From NCBI RefSeq assembly GCF_965228705.1, contig NZ_OZ245832.1:1922001-1986000 (forward strand): a stretch of DNA of 64,000 nt, read 5' to 3'. The translations under genes and the position numbers were made by a program. The stretch is from Croceimicrobium sp965228705. GTDB taxonomy: Bacteria > Bacteroidota > Bacteroidia > Flavobacteriales > Schleiferiaceae. The notes under the pieces were generated by a model that saw only the letters and a program-made list of their open reading frames with translations, had not been told where the DNA came from and did not search any database. Of the stretch, positions 44,012 through 52,723 are shown piece after piece (position 1 is the stretch's first letter; every line of letters starts with the position of its first letter).

Positions 44012-45238
44012 ATGAAAGACCTATTAAAGATATACGAAAACAAGCCGGCGGAAATCGTTTTCCATTGGCATGATAGTGAAACAACTGCCGAAGGATGGGT
44101 AGTTATCAATTCCTTACGTGGTGGAGCTGCCGGTGGTGGCACCCGGATGCGCGAAGGCCTCAATGAGCACGAAGTGCTGAGCCTTGCCAAAACCATGGAA
44201 ATCAAATTCACCGTTGCCGGTCCTCCAATTGGTGGTGCTAAGAGCGGAATTAATTTTAATCCAAACGACCCGCGCAAAGAAGGCGTTTTAAAACGTTGGT
44301 ATGCCGCGGTTAAACCTTTATTGAAGAACTATTATGGCACCGGTGGTGACCTGAATGTAGACGAGATTCACGAGGTTATTCCCATTACTTCCAATATGGG
44401 TATCGAACACCCACAAGAGGGCGTTTTGATGGGTCACTTTGCTCCGAATAGCGAGCAGAAACAACAAAAGATTGAGCAGCTGCAAAAAGGCGTGCTCTTG
44501 CCCGTACATAAAGCCGACTATACTCCTGGTGAGGCTGGTCAGTACACCGTTGCCGATTTAATTACGGGTTATGGTACCGCCGAGAGTGTGCGTCATTTCT
44601 ACGAAATCTACGGTGGCGACTTAGCCGGAAAGCGCGTAATTATTCAAGGTTGGGGAAATGTGGCTTCCGCCGCAGCTTTTTACCTGGCTCAAGAGGGTGC
44701 TAAAATTGTAGGTATTATTGATCGCGTAGGTGGCATTATTGAGCCCGCAGGCTTAAGCTACGATCGCATCAAAGAACTCTACAATGCGCGTAAAGGCAAT
44801 TATTTGGTTGCCGATGAAATGCTGAGCTTTGAGGAAGCCAATGAAAAGATTTGGAGCACTGGCGCCGAGATCTTTATTCCGGCTGCTGCTTCTCGCTTGA
44901 TTAGCAAAGACAATTTAGATCAAATGATCGCCAATGGTTTGGAAGTAATCTCTTCCGGAGCCAATGTGCCCTTTGCCGATACCGAAATTTTCTACGGTCC
45001 GATTGCCGAGTATGCCGATCAAAAGGTAAACTGCATTCCCGACTTTATCTCGAACTGCGGTATGGCCCGGGTATTTGGTTACCTGATGCAAGATGCGGCC
45101 ACCCTAACTGATGAAGCGATCTTTACGGACACCTCAAGCATTATCCGCGAAGCCCTGGTTGAAACCCACAAATTGAAGGCGGATAAATTGGAACTCACCA
45201 AAACTGCTTACGAAATCGCTCTGAAACAACTAATTTGA
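44012..45238 (+). CDS. Glu/Leu/Phe/Val family amino-acid dehydrogenase
   Basis: This NAD(P)-dependent oxidative deaminase acts on an amino acid; substrate choice cannot be read with certainty. From ATG 44012 it is 408 residues; a longer reading from a TTG at 43964 runs through the candidate promoter and is rejected. Visible are GGGTRMREGL (about 36-45), the catalytic-lysine region GPPIGGAKSGINFNP, GTGGDLNVDEIHEVIP, and the Rossmann motif GWGNVASAAAFYLAQEGAKIVG (about 212-233). It has a C-terminal tail similar to flavobacterial family members. nhaD follows after six bases. Confidence 0.88.
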   Translation: MKDLLKIYENKPAEIVFHWHDSETTAEGWVVINSLRGGAAGGGTRMREGLNEHEVLSLAKTMEIKFTVAGPPIGGAKSGINFNPNDPRKEGVLKRWYAAVKPLLKNYYGTGGDLNVDEIHEVIPITSNMGIEHPQEGVLMGHFAPNSEQKQQKIEQLQKGVLLPVHKADYTPGEAGQYTVADLITGYGTAESVRHFYEIYGGDLAGKRVIIQGWGNVASAAAFYLAQEGAKIVGIIDRVGGIIEPAGLSYDRIKELYNARKGNYLVADEMLSFEEANEKIWSTGAEIFIPAAASRLISKDNLDQMIANGLEVISSGANVPFADTEIFYGPIAEYADQKVNCIPDFISNCGMARVFGYLMQDAATLTDEAIFTDTSSIIREALVETHKLKADKLELTKTAYEIALKQLI

Positions 45239-45244
45239 TAAACC

Positions 45245-46654
45245 ATGATTTACTCCTTAATGGTTGTGGTCTTTGTGCTGGGTTACCTGGCCATTGCCCT
45301 GGAACACAACATTAAAATCGACAAAGCGGCCTCGGCCTTAATGACCGGAACCATTTGTTGGGCTCTGTATGTTATTGGGGCTGAAGGAATCATAGATTTC
45401 CATTCTGTTCCGCATTGGATTTCGGATATGTTCGCCGAAGAGAAGAACATTACCGATCAGCATGAAATCGTGACCCACTACGTTACGGAATTCCAAATCC
45501 TGGAACACCTGGGGGAAATCGCTTCGATTTTGTTCTTCCTGATGGGTGCCATGACCATTGTGGAGTTGGTGGATGCGCATGAAGGTTTTTCGGTAATTAC
45601 CGATCGTATTAAAACCACCAGTCGACGCAGCCTCCTTTGGATCATCTGTATTTTAACCTTCTTCTTCTCTGCTGCTTTGGATAACCTTACTACCTCTATT
45701 GTAATGGTATCCTTGCTACGGAAGTTGATTGACGATAAGAAAGACCGCTGGCTATTTGCCGGTATGGTAGTGATTGCCGCTAATGCCGGTGGGGCCTGGT
45801 CTCCGATTGGTGATGTAACTACCACCATGCTGTGGATTGGCGGTCAGATTAGCGCCGGGGCTGTAATCATCAAGTTGATTATCCCTAGTTTAATTGCCCT
45901 GATAGTTCCTCTTTTGGTACTCACTCCCCGCATGAAAGGCAATGTTACGCGCCCTCGCAAAGCCGAAGGCAAGGAGCATTTTGTAAACCCTACTACTGAA
46001 CGCGAGCGCAATATTGTATTTGGCGTAGGTGTAGGTGGCTTGCTTTTCGTTCCTCTGTTTAAGACCTATACTCACCTCCCTCCTTTTATGGGAATGATGT
46101 TGAGTTTAAGTGTACTGTGGATGATCACCGAAATTATGCACCGCTCTAAAAACCGTGAGACCAAATCCAAGCTATCAGTGATTGGCGTTTTACGTAAGAT
46201 TGATACCGCCAGTGTATTATTCTTCCTGGGAATTTTATTGGCGGTAGCCAGCTTACAGTCAGCCGGACAATTAGGCGCTTTGGCCAATACCCTCGATAAT
46301 AATATTGGCACCGGTACCGAAACAGGAGTGTATTCCGTGGGTGTAATTATCGGTCTCTTATCTGCCATTGTAGATAATGTGCCTTTGGTAGCCGCATCTA
46401 TGGGTATGTATGATATTGACCCTACCATGGGCGGCTTATTCGCTTCGGATGGATTGTTCTGGGAGTTCCTGGCTTATTGTGCCGGTACCGGAGGTTCGGC
46501 CTTGATCATTGGATCTGCTGCTGGTGTAGCGGTAATGGGCTTGGAGAGTATCTCTTTTGGTTGGTACCTGAAGAAGATTTCCATTTTGGCGATCATCGGC
46601 TATTTCGCGGGTGCCGCCACTTACATTATTCAAGAATCGATCTTCCACCTTTAG
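45245..46654 (+). CDS. nhaD: Na+/H+ antiporter NhaD
   Basis: NhaD exchanges external protons for internal sodium in the cytoplasmic membrane, helping salt and pH homeostasis. The 469-residue protein of the ion-transporter superfamily has about twelve helices. Characteristic segments are FFSAALDNLTTSIVMVSLLRKL (about 138-159), NAGGAWSPIGDVTTTMLWIGG and the symmetric AIVDNVPLVAASMGMY in the second half; the paired DN motifs likely line the ion site. It is translated with the preceding dehydrogenase. A strong terminator follows. Confidence 0.92.
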   Translation: MIYSLMVVVFVLGYLAIALEHNIKIDKAASALMTGTICWALYVIGAEGIIDFHSVPHWISDMFAEEKNITDQHEIVTHYVTEFQILEHLGEIASILFFLMGAMTIVELVDAHEGFSVITDRIKTTSRRSLLWIICILTFFFSAALDNLTTSIVMVSLLRKLIDDKKDRWLFAGMVVIAANAGGAWSPIGDVTTTMLWIGGQISAGAVIIKLIIPSLIALIVPLLVLTPRMKGNVTRPRKAEGKEHFVNPTTERERNIVFGVGVGGLLFVPLFKTYTHLPPFMGMMLSLSVLWMITEIMHRSKNRETKSKLSVIGVLRKIDTASVLFFLGILLAVASLQSAGQLGALANTLDNNIGTGTETGVYSVGVIIGLLSAIVDNVPLVAASMGMYDIDPTMGGLFASDGLFWEFLAYCAGTGGSALIIGSAAGVAVMGLESISFGWYLKKISILAIIGYFAGAATYIIQESIFHL

Positions 46655-46675
46655 GGAAGTTTTGAAACTAATACC

Positions 46676-46718
46676 AATCCTGCTGAAGGTTAAAATCCCT
46701 CAGCAGGATTTTTTTTGC
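46676..46718 (+). terminator. Rho-independent terminator after nhaD
   Basis: AATCCTGCTGA and TCAGCAGGATT form an 11-pair stem around a 13-base loop, followed by a run of T residues. Confidence 0.92.
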
Positions 46719-46807
46719 TCTTAACCTCCCCTTGTTAATTTCTATTTGGATAAGCATACGAGGCGCTGGCAAGCTCCCGTTATATTTACGATCTATAAGA
46801 ATATTCC

Positions 46808-47506
46808 ATGAAATTAAGCTTTCTGCAAATGAGCATGGCCGAAGGAGACAGCCTGGCCACCGAACCCGTAGAGAAAACTTTAAGCATTTGGGAACTGGTA
46901 AGCAGCGGTGGTCCTGGCGGAATCGCCATTATGTCGGTGCTGTTTATCCTCTCCGTTATTGCAGTTTACATATTTGTTGAGCGCTGGGGCGCGATTAAGC
47001 GAGCCAACCAAATGGAGAGCAACTTCATGGAAGGTATTCGCACAAATGTATTAGCCGGTAATTTAGATGCCGCCCGTAACCTTTGCTCCAGCGAAGACAC
47101 TCCTGCGGCCCGCATGATTTCCAAAGGTATTTCGCGCATCGGCAAACCCCTAAAGGATATAAATGCCGCCATTGAAAATACCGGTAAACTCGAAGTATCT
47201 TCCTTAGAAACCAATCTCCCTACACTAGCTACCATTTCCGGAGCCGCCCCTATGATTGGATTCTTAGGTACCGTAATCGGGATGATTTTAGCCTTCCACG
47301 AAATGGCTGCAGCCGGTGGACAGATTAATATAGAGATGTTGGCCGAAGGAATTTACACCGCCATGAGTACTACCGTAGCCGGTTTGGCCGTTGGTATTTT
47401 AGCTTACCTGGGTTATAACATTCTGGTAAGCCGTGTAAATAAGACTATTTACAATATGGAATTACGGGCCACCGAATTCCTCGACCTATTGAACGAACCC
47501 GCCTAA
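46808..47506 (+). CDS. exbB: MotA/TolQ/ExbB proton channel family protein
   Basis: ExbB forms the pentameric proton-driven motor that energises TonB across the inner membrane. The 232-residue protein has one N-terminal helix (about 38-58), a cytoplasmic loop (NFMEGIRTNVLAGNLDAARNLC), and two C-terminal helices including the conserved GAAPMIGFLGTVIGMILAF (about 144-162) and the YTAMSTTVAGLAVGILAYLGYN segment (about 178-199). ATGs at residues 8 and 10 are alternative starts. exbD follows after one base and a TonB-like gene directly after that. Confidence 0.9.
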   Translation: MKLSFLQMSMAEGDSLATEPVEKTLSIWELVSSGGPGGIAIMSVLFILSVIAVYIFVERWGAIKRANQMESNFMEGIRTNVLAGNLDAARNLCSSEDTPAARMISKGISRIGKPLKDINAAIENTGKLEVSSLETNLPTLATISGAAPMIGFLGTVIGMILAFHEMAAAGGQINIEMLAEGIYTAMSTTVAGLAVGILAYLGYNILVSRVNKTIYNMELRATEFLDLLNEPA

Positions 47507-47507
47507 T

Positions 47508-47900
47508 ATGGACTTACAACGCAGATCGAAAGTAAGCGCCGAATTCAACATGAGCAGTATGACGGATATCGTCTTCCTGCTCCTGATCTTCTTTATGCTG
47601 GCTTCTACCCTGGTAACTACCAGTGCCCTGGATTTGGTCTTACCTAAAAGTGAAGCCCAAACCGTTAAGCGTAAAGATGTAACGGTGAATATTAGTCCGG
47701 ATCAACGCATATCGGTGGGCAATGTAATTGTCACCTCCGCCGAACTGGAACGTGAGGTATTAAAGCAAGTAAGCGGAAAAGAAGAGGCGGTAGTTATTCT
47801 ACGCGCCGATAAAAGCGTACCTTATGATATGGTAGTAAAGGTGATGGACATTGCCTATCGCAACCGCCTTAAAATGATTGCCGCAACCGATCCCAGCTAA
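47508..47900 (+). CDS. exbD: ExbD/TolR family biopolymer transport protein
   Basis: ExbD partners ExbB in using the proton gradient to drive TonB. The 130-residue protein has a single helix MTDIVFLLLIFFMLASTLV (about 17-35) with the conserved Asp at its start, the residue expected to carry protons, and a periplasmic domain with DVTVNISPDQRISVGN and the ILRADKSVPYDMVVKVMDIAY segment. Its stop is immediately followed by the ATG of the TonB-like gene. Confidence 0.92.
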   Translation: MDLQRRSKVSAEFNMSSMTDIVFLLLIFFMLASTLVTTSALDLVLPKSEAQTVKRKDVTVNISPDQRISVGNVIVTSAELEREVLKQVSGKEEAVVILRADKSVPYDMVVKVMDIAYRNRLKMIAATDPS

Positions 47901-48722
47901 ATGGATATCGAGGAAGAAAAAAATAATCGCCGTCGGGCCTTAATCAGCACCCTGGTCATCCATGGAGCGCTGTTTATCCTGTTCCTCTTTGTGGGTCTCA
48001 CCTATTATGACCCCAAACCGGAGGATGGCATCCTTATTAATTTCGGGAATAGTGAAACCGGTCAGGGTGAAGTGTACGAAGCCCCCAGCAGTGGTTCCCC
48101 TCAAAACCAGGCCAGCACGCCAGTTGAAACTCAAGAGGTAATGACCCAGGATGTGGAAGATGCCCCCAGCATTGACCAAAGCAGCAATACCAGCACTCCG
48201 GTTGAGCCCGATCCTGAACCTCAGGAAACCACCAATAATCCCAATGAAACCGATAATCAGCAGGTTCCGGATGAACCGGATCCCCAACCTTCAGAAAGCT
48301 TACAGAACCTATTGAATAATGCCTCCAATTCCCAAAGTGGCGGTCAAGGTATTACCGAAGGTAGTGGCGATCAAGGTCGGGAAGATGGTGATCCCAATTC
48401 GAATAATTATACCGGAAACGGCGGAGGCGGAAATGGCGATGGCAATTACCTTTTGGGTAATCGTAAAGCCCTGGCCAAACCCAAACCTGAGCCTTGTGAA
48501 GCTTCGGGACGGGTAGTCGTAAAAATCTATGTAGATCCTAAGGGCAATGTGGTGCGTGCGGTAGCCGGTGAGAAAGTTCCCGGTGGAGCAGCCACCACTA
48601 CCACCAGCTCTTGTTTATTTGAGCGTGCCCGTAAAGCAGCTATGCAAACCACCTTTGAAGCCGATCGCGATGCACCGGTACAGCAAAGTGGTTATATCAT
48701 TTACAATTTCACCAAGAATTGA
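47901..48722 (+). CDS. TonB-like energy transducer
   Basis: The protein probably links the ExbB/ExbD motor to outer-membrane TonB-dependent receptors. The 273-residue product has a cytoplasmic start rich in E, K and R, one helix (about 13-34), a long periplasmic low-complexity region rich in P, Q, N, E and D (about 55-165) and a Gly/Asn run, then a C-terminal domain (about 195-273, GRVVVKIYVDPKGNVVRA to IIYNFTKN) of TonB type. Its stop overlaps the TTG start of folC. Confidence 0.85.
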   Translation: MDIEEEKNNRRRALISTLVIHGALFILFLFVGLTYYDPKPEDGILINFGNSETGQGEVYEAPSSGSPQNQASTPVETQEVMTQDVEDAPSIDQSSNTSTPVEPDPEPQETTNNPNETDNQQVPDEPDPQPSESLQNLLNNASNSQSGGQGITEGSGDQGREDGDPNSNNYTGNGGGGNGDGNYLLGNRKALAKPKPEPCEASGRVVVKIYVDPKGNVVRAVAGEKVPGGAATTTTSSCLFERARKAAMQTTFEADRDAPVQQSGYIIYNFTKN

Positions 48723-49957
48723 GTTCGTATAGCGAAACACTGGACTGGCTCTTTCAGCAATTGCCCATGTACCAGCGCATTGGTCAGGCGGCCTATAAAG
48801 CCGACCTAAGCAATACCCTGGCCTTAATGGAGATATTGGAGCAACCACAGCAAAGCTTTAAAAGTGTGCATGTGGCCGGCACCAATGGCAAGGGCTCCAG
48901 TTCGCATATGCTCGCGGCCATCTTTCAAGAGGCAGGCTATAAAACCGGCCTGTACACCTCCCCCCATTTAGTTGATTTCCGGGAGCGCATCCGCATTAAT
49001 GGCCAAATGATTTCGGAAGCTGCCGTAGTTGAATTTGTGGAGCAATACCGTGATCAGTTTAGCTCCTTGGGCCTCTCCTTTTTTGAGATGAGCGTGGGCC
49101 TGGCCTTCGACTATTTCCGCAAGGAAGAGGTGGATATTGCCATTGTAGAAGTTGGCATGGGCGGTCGCTTGGACAGCACCAATGTACTGCTACCCGAATT
49201 GAGTTTAATCACCCATATCGGCTTAGATCACACCCAATTTCTAGGCGATACCTTAGGCGCTATTGCCGCCGAAAAAGCAGGCATCATCAAGCCCGGAGTT
49301 CCGGTAGTGATTAGCGAAAGGCAGCCCGAATGCGATCCGGTATTTAAAAAGAAGGCCGCTGAAATGGAAGCGCCTCTATTCTTTGCCATAGATCAGGTTC
49401 GACCTTCCCGCTTGTATATGGAGCTCGACCTGAAAGGTGCCTATCAGGAAAATAATTTACGCGGAGTATTAGCGGCGGTAGATCAATTGCAAGCCAAGGG
49501 ATGGAATATCCAGGCTTCGGTAGAAAGTGCCTTAAGCCAGGTTTGTGCCCTTACGGGATTACGTGGCCGTTGGGAGATCTTGAGTCGCAAACCTCTTACC
49601 ATTTGCGATACCGGACATAATTTTACCGGCATCCAGGCCCTGATGGAGCAAATCAAAGGCCTTAGCTATCGTCAATTGCATATCGTTTGGGGTATGGTTG
49701 GCGATAAGCAGATTAAAGACATTTTGCGGATCTTACCTCAAAGCGCTTTTTATTATTTCACCAAGGCGGAAATCCCCCGGGCCCTTGATGCGGAAACTCT
49801 TAAGCGCGAAGCCCTCAAATTTGGCTTGGCCGGAAAGGCTTATGCCGATGTACCCAGCGCGGTAAAGGCCGCTCAGGAGCATACCTTAAGCGATGATCTC
49901 ATCTTTATTGGGGGCAGCACCTTTGTGGTGGCGGATTATTTGGCTCATAATGCTTAG
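48719..49957 (+). CDS. folC: Bifunctional folylpolyglutamate synthase / dihydrofolate synthase
   Basis: FolC adds glutamate to dihydropteroate and to folates, an ATP-dependent cytoplasmic step. The 412-residue protein has the Mur-ligase-like P loop VAGTNGKGSSSHM (about 51-63), LYTSPHLVDFRERIRING, EVGMGGRLDSTNV and THIGLDHTQFLGDTL. The TTG start at 48719 gives a normal family N-terminus and a four-base TTGA overlap with the tonB stop. The next in-frame ATG (48767) would remove the family-conserved ETLDWLFQQLP segment. Confidence 0.93.
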   Translation: MSSYSETLDWLFQQLPMYQRIGQAAYKADLSNTLALMEILEQPQQSFKSVHVAGTNGKGSSSHMLAAIFQEAGYKTGLYTSPHLVDFRERIRINGQMISEAAVVEFVEQYRDQFSSLGLSFFEMSVGLAFDYFRKEEVDIAIVEVGMGGRLDSTNVLLPELSLITHIGLDHTQFLGDTLGAIAAEKAGIIKPGVPVVISERQPECDPVFKKKAAEMEAPLFFAIDQVRPSRLYMELDLKGAYQENNLRGVLAAVDQLQAKGWNIQASVESALSQVCALTGLRGRWEILSRKPLTICDTGHNFTGIQALMEQIKGLSYRQLHIVWGMVGDKQIKDILRILPQSAFYYFTKAEIPRALDAETLKREALKFGLAGKAYADVPSAVKAAQEHTLSDDLIFIGGSTFVVADYLAHNA

Positions 49958-50362
49958 AGTAGAGGATCACCTAAGCCCCATTCCGATATTTCAAAATCCT
50001 TAGCCTACCCTAAGGACTAACAGGGCTTGTTCTAATTTCTTAAAGGATAGTGTAGCTAAAGTTGCTTCCTCTAACTGCCCAATACCACTCATTTATTGGA
50101 ACCCTGTCTGACCTCTTTTATGTACAAGGTCTCCCAAGGTATAAAAGCAGTCGCAGAACCAAAATATACAATTGGTTAGCATCAAGGCCTTACTGAATAT
50201 AAAAAGCCCTTTTGATGATTTGGACCTCGACTAATTGCTTAATTTAGGGTTTTAAGCTTACTCTATATCTACAACAAAAAGTGGGATATATCTCGTTCGG
50301 TGTAGTATATACACAACATTACTAGGGATATAAACAAGTTGTAATGCATTTGAAAAGACACC
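49958..50362 (+). other. 405-base gap marking the start of the accessory region
   Basis: No gene is seen here. It has a TCCTTAG/CTAAGGA hairpin (49997-50016) without a following T run on the plus strand, a small inverted repeat GTGTA/TACAC near 50310, and CATTAC/GTAATG around 50318-50349, just before the next ATG. A promoter for the following gene is not obvious. Confidence 0.5.
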
Positions 50363-50749
50363 ATGAAACTAAGATGTAAGTGCGATCATATAATTGTTGA
50401 CCAGACGGACAACTTGGAAAACAAGGGTTACATTTTACCTGACACTTATGTAGAAGACGTTTCGGTTACATTAACTGATAATATTGACTCACTAATTGAA
50501 GCTCTCAAATCGGACAAACGACTGTCATGGATTAAAAACAAATTCCAAAATGGATACCCGACAACTTTGAAAGATTCTTCGATGATTCATGATTTAGTTT
50601 CAAACAAGATAGTTGAGACCACTCAAGACATTTTCGAATGTGAAAATTGTGGGCGAATTGCAATTCAAGTCGGACAGACAAACCAATTTAAATATTTCTT
50701 CCCCGACTCTGAAGAAACCAAAGGAATTTTGAAAGGAAAGAAAAAATAA
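50363..50749 (+). CDS. Hypothetical protein with split zinc-ribbon-like cysteines
   Basis: The 128-residue soluble protein starts MKLRCKCDHIIVD and has a second cysteine pair in FECENCGRIAI (about 93-103). CxC and CxxC at the two ends could together bind one zinc ion. The middle is helical and charged, and the tail is lysine rich. No family is recognised. It is the first gene of the accessory region and is followed by the first attC-like palindrome. Confidence 0.6.
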   Translation: MKLRCKCDHIIVDQTDNLENKGYILPDTYVEDVSVTLTDNIDSLIEALKSDKRLSWIKNKFQNGYPTTLKDSSMIHDLVSNKIVETTQDIFECENCGRIAIQVGQTNQFKYFFPDSEETKGILKGKKK

Positions 50750-50761
50750 AAAAATAGCCCT

Positions 50762-50907
50762 ACAACACAGCATATAGCTTATGGCTGGGGAACAGCTACT
50801 AGTAAGCATGCCTGCCGACAAGCAGGGTTTTCGTTCCGCAGCCAGCTCTGGTTTCGGTGGACAGTAAAGTGCTTCGAAACCGCCACAAGCCATATGCAAA
50901 CCGTTGT
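50762..50907 (+). repeat. attC-like palindromic junction J1
   Basis: Outer arms ACAAC (50762-50766) and GTTGT (50903-50907) pair fully. Inner arms at 50770-50785 and 50882-50897 pair at 14 of 16 positions. The spacers between outer and inner arms differ: three bases (ACA) on the left, five (AAACC) on the right. The roughly 95-base centre has a CCTGC/GCAGG hairpin. The right end lies 25 bases before the next ATG. This order matches integron attC sites, though the outer box departs from GTTRRRY. Confidence 0.55.
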
Positions 50908-50927
50908 GCACAAGCTAAAAAAACAAA

Positions 50928-51245
50928 ATGAACACAGAAGAATTCGTAAAAGCATTTTATAAAGAGAAACAAGATTTTCTAACTGAATACCTCTCCGAAA
51001 ACTCTGAATCAGAAGTTGGTCAACTGATTAAAACCTTAAATCTACCTGACCAACAAACTGAAAGCATGAAAAAGATAATGGACAGAACATTAACTGACAT
51101 ATTTTACACCATTCTTTTGGGTTTAGACGGTTGTGCATCAATAGGTGGAATACAAGAAATGTATGATCTGAAAGACGAAAACGGAAATCAATTGAGTGGA
51201 GAAATTGAACGTTATGCTTATGAATATTTTCAAGAGAGGCACTGA
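50928..51245 (+). CDS. Hypothetical acidic helical protein
   Basis: The 105-residue soluble protein looks mostly helical (EEFVKAFYKEKQDFLTEYLS, MKKIMDRTLTDIFYTILLGLDG) with a C-terminal EIERYAYEYFQERH. No motif or family is recognised. It starts 20 bases after attC-like junction J1. The 240 bases after its stop hold no recognisable gene. Confidence 0.55.
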   Translation: MNTEEFVKAFYKEKQDFLTEYLSENSESEVGQLIKTLNLPDQQTESMKKIMDRTLTDIFYTILLGLDGCASIGGIQEMYDLKDENGNQLSGEIERYAYEYFQERH

Positions 51246-51494
51246 AAAAGACTCGTTGATGGCTGACTTAAAAAATATCATATCGGAATATTCATGAGAA
51301 CATTTGTCTGTGGAGGAATTTCATACTGACTTGGTTGACCGAATAAAAAATCCGGAAAGTGGAGATAAAAGTATGTTGAGGACTTATAGATTTGGTTTGC
51401 TCCAACATGCCAATAGGACGACTTTGTTGAAAATATAGATTTAGGGAGGAGGAATATTTCAACGATCGAACATAATAAAAAATAAAACCAGCAG

Positions 51495-51656
51495 GTAACA
51501 ACGCATATAGCTTATGCCAGTTGAACGACTGCCTGCCTGCCTGCAGACAAGCAGGGTTTTCGCTCCATTGCCAGCTTTGGTTTCGCTGGACAGGTAAGTG
51601 CTTCGAATTGAAAATCAGCGTAGCTAAACCGCCATAAGCCATATGCAAACCGTTAT
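51495..51656 (+). repeat. attC-like palindromic junction J2
   Basis: Outer arms GTAAC (51495-51499) and GTTAT (51652-51656) pair at four of five positions, and inner arms 51503-51518 and 51631-51646 at 14 of 16. Spacers are again three bases left (AAC) and five right (AAACC). The inner arms are nearly those of J1, and the centre shares GACAAGCAGGGTTTTCG with it. The right end is 15 bases before the next ATG. Confidence 0.55.
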
Positions 51657-51670
51657 GGGCAATTAAAAAA

Positions 51671-52357
51671 ATGGACGCAGCAGGATTTAAAAAATTAGTA
51701 GCAAAACACTTTTCACCACGGATTAGAGAACTTGGTTGGAAAGGCTCTGGCTTCCACTTTCGGAAAGTTGAAGACAACCATATTGTTAAAATCTTTGGTC
51801 TACAAGGAAGTTGGTATGGTGGCTCAGTATGTTGCGAAACAGCTATTCATTTTGACTTTATTCCGGATTTAGCAGGTAAGTCATTTGACAAAACAACCTA
51901 TGCAAGTTGTATAATTAGAGAACGACTATCTCCAAAAGGTGAAGGTGATTATCATTGGATATTTAGAGATAATGAAGAAGATAATGTCAAATCAATAAAT
52001 CAAATCTGGGAAGCATTTGAAACCTATGGTCAGAGATTTTATAACGACTTCAACAACTTTCCAGAGCCTTTTTCATCAATCACACCAGAAGATTTCGATC
52101 GAACTAGCTTCTTTAGATCTGGAAAGAAAAAAAGCATGAAAATCCTGGACAAGTATTACGTCCCTAATGAAATCTACCTAGCATGGTTACTTAAGGAAAT
52201 AAATAGCTTTATCGGTAAAAGTGACTTAGCAATAGAGTTTGGAGAGCTTGGAATGAAAATGACCTACGACCATGCAAATGAAATGGCAAAATCAAACAAG
52301 GGAAAAGTGAATCAAGCCTACATTGATGTGAATAGGGGTTTATTTAAAATGAAATAA
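51671..52357 (+). CDS. DUF4304-like protein
   Basis: The 228-residue soluble protein begins MDAAGFKKLVAKHFSPRIRELGWKGSGFHFRKVEDNHIVKIFGLQ, which resembles the DUF4304 pattern of an N-terminal helix followed by a sheet. No catalytic residues are identifiable. DUF4304 proteins have unknown role and are often found in variable regions; that statement is from memory. It starts right after junction J2 and is followed by J3. Confidence 0.65.
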   Translation: MDAAGFKKLVAKHFSPRIRELGWKGSGFHFRKVEDNHIVKIFGLQGSWYGGSVCCETAIHFDFIPDLAGKSFDKTTYASCIIRERLSPKGEGDYHWIFRDNEEDNVKSINQIWEAFETYGQRFYNDFNNFPEPFSSITPEDFDRTSFFRSGKKKSMKILDKYYVPNEIYLAWLLKEINSFIGKSDLAIEFGELGMKMTYDHANEMAKSNKGKVNQAYIDVNRGLFKMK

Positions 52358-52373
52358 AAAGCCCATAAGAAGT

Positions 52374-52418
52374 TGTATAGTGCATACCCTCAGGGACACG
52401 CACCCTACACAAACCGTT
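52374..52418 (+). repeat. Short attC-like junction J3
   Basis: TGTATAGTGC (52374-52383) pairs at eight of ten positions with GCACCCTACA (52400-52409). Inside it CCC-TCA-GGG forms a small hairpin. CAAACCGTTAG follows directly, with the GTT 16 bases before ATG 52432. A left outer AAC box is not visible, so the site is degenerate or of a different subtype. Confidence 0.45.
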
Positions 52419-52431
52419 AGCATTAATTAAA

Positions 52432-52607
52432 ATGAAAACATCCAAATTTTGGACATACTGCATTATAGCGACCTTATTTGTTTCATGTGGATATAGTGAA
52501 GGCGACAGGGGAGGTTACACCAGTATAAGGAAAAAGCGGAAACCGTAAAGATTCAAATGGCTCAAGAGAACTTTAAAGACGAATTATTTAAGGAAATAAT
52601 AAAATAA
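52432..52607 (+). pseudogene. Small lipoprotein gene with frameshift
   Basis: From ATG 52432 the product is 38 residues: a signal sequence with lipobox (ATLFVSC, Cys at 19) and then a short polar tail ending at 52548. In the frame that follows, a lysine/glutamate-rich helix (KEKAETVKIQMAQENFKDEL) runs to a stop at 52605-52607. A one-base change in the G-rich stretch 52507-52513 would join the two into about 58 residues. The open reading may be a decayed cassette gene or a sequencing error. Confidence 0.45.
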
Positions 52608-52723
52608 CTAGCTACAACACCTATACGCAAGGGCATTAATGTTTACGGATAACTAAAAACGGGGACCAAGTAAAGCGAAAGCCTATGAAAAGCCGACCTA
52701 TTCAGACCCTTATTTACTCCAAA
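52608..52723 (+). repeat. Degenerate junction J4
   Basis: CTACAACACCTATACGC at 52613-52629 resembles the left arm of J1 (CTACAACAC followed by an AT-rich arm), but a right arm with CAAACCGTT is not found. The rest up to ATG 52724 shows no gene. Confidence 0.3.

Noticed and set aside
49997..50016. TCCTTAG/CTAAGGA hairpin as the folC terminator
   Set aside because: The stem is only seven pairs and no T run follows on the plus strand.
50318..50349. CATTAC/GTAATG repeat as an extra attC-like site before the first accessory gene
   Set aside because: The arms are short and the boxes overlap; the CAAACCGTT core and inner arms of J1/J2 are missing.
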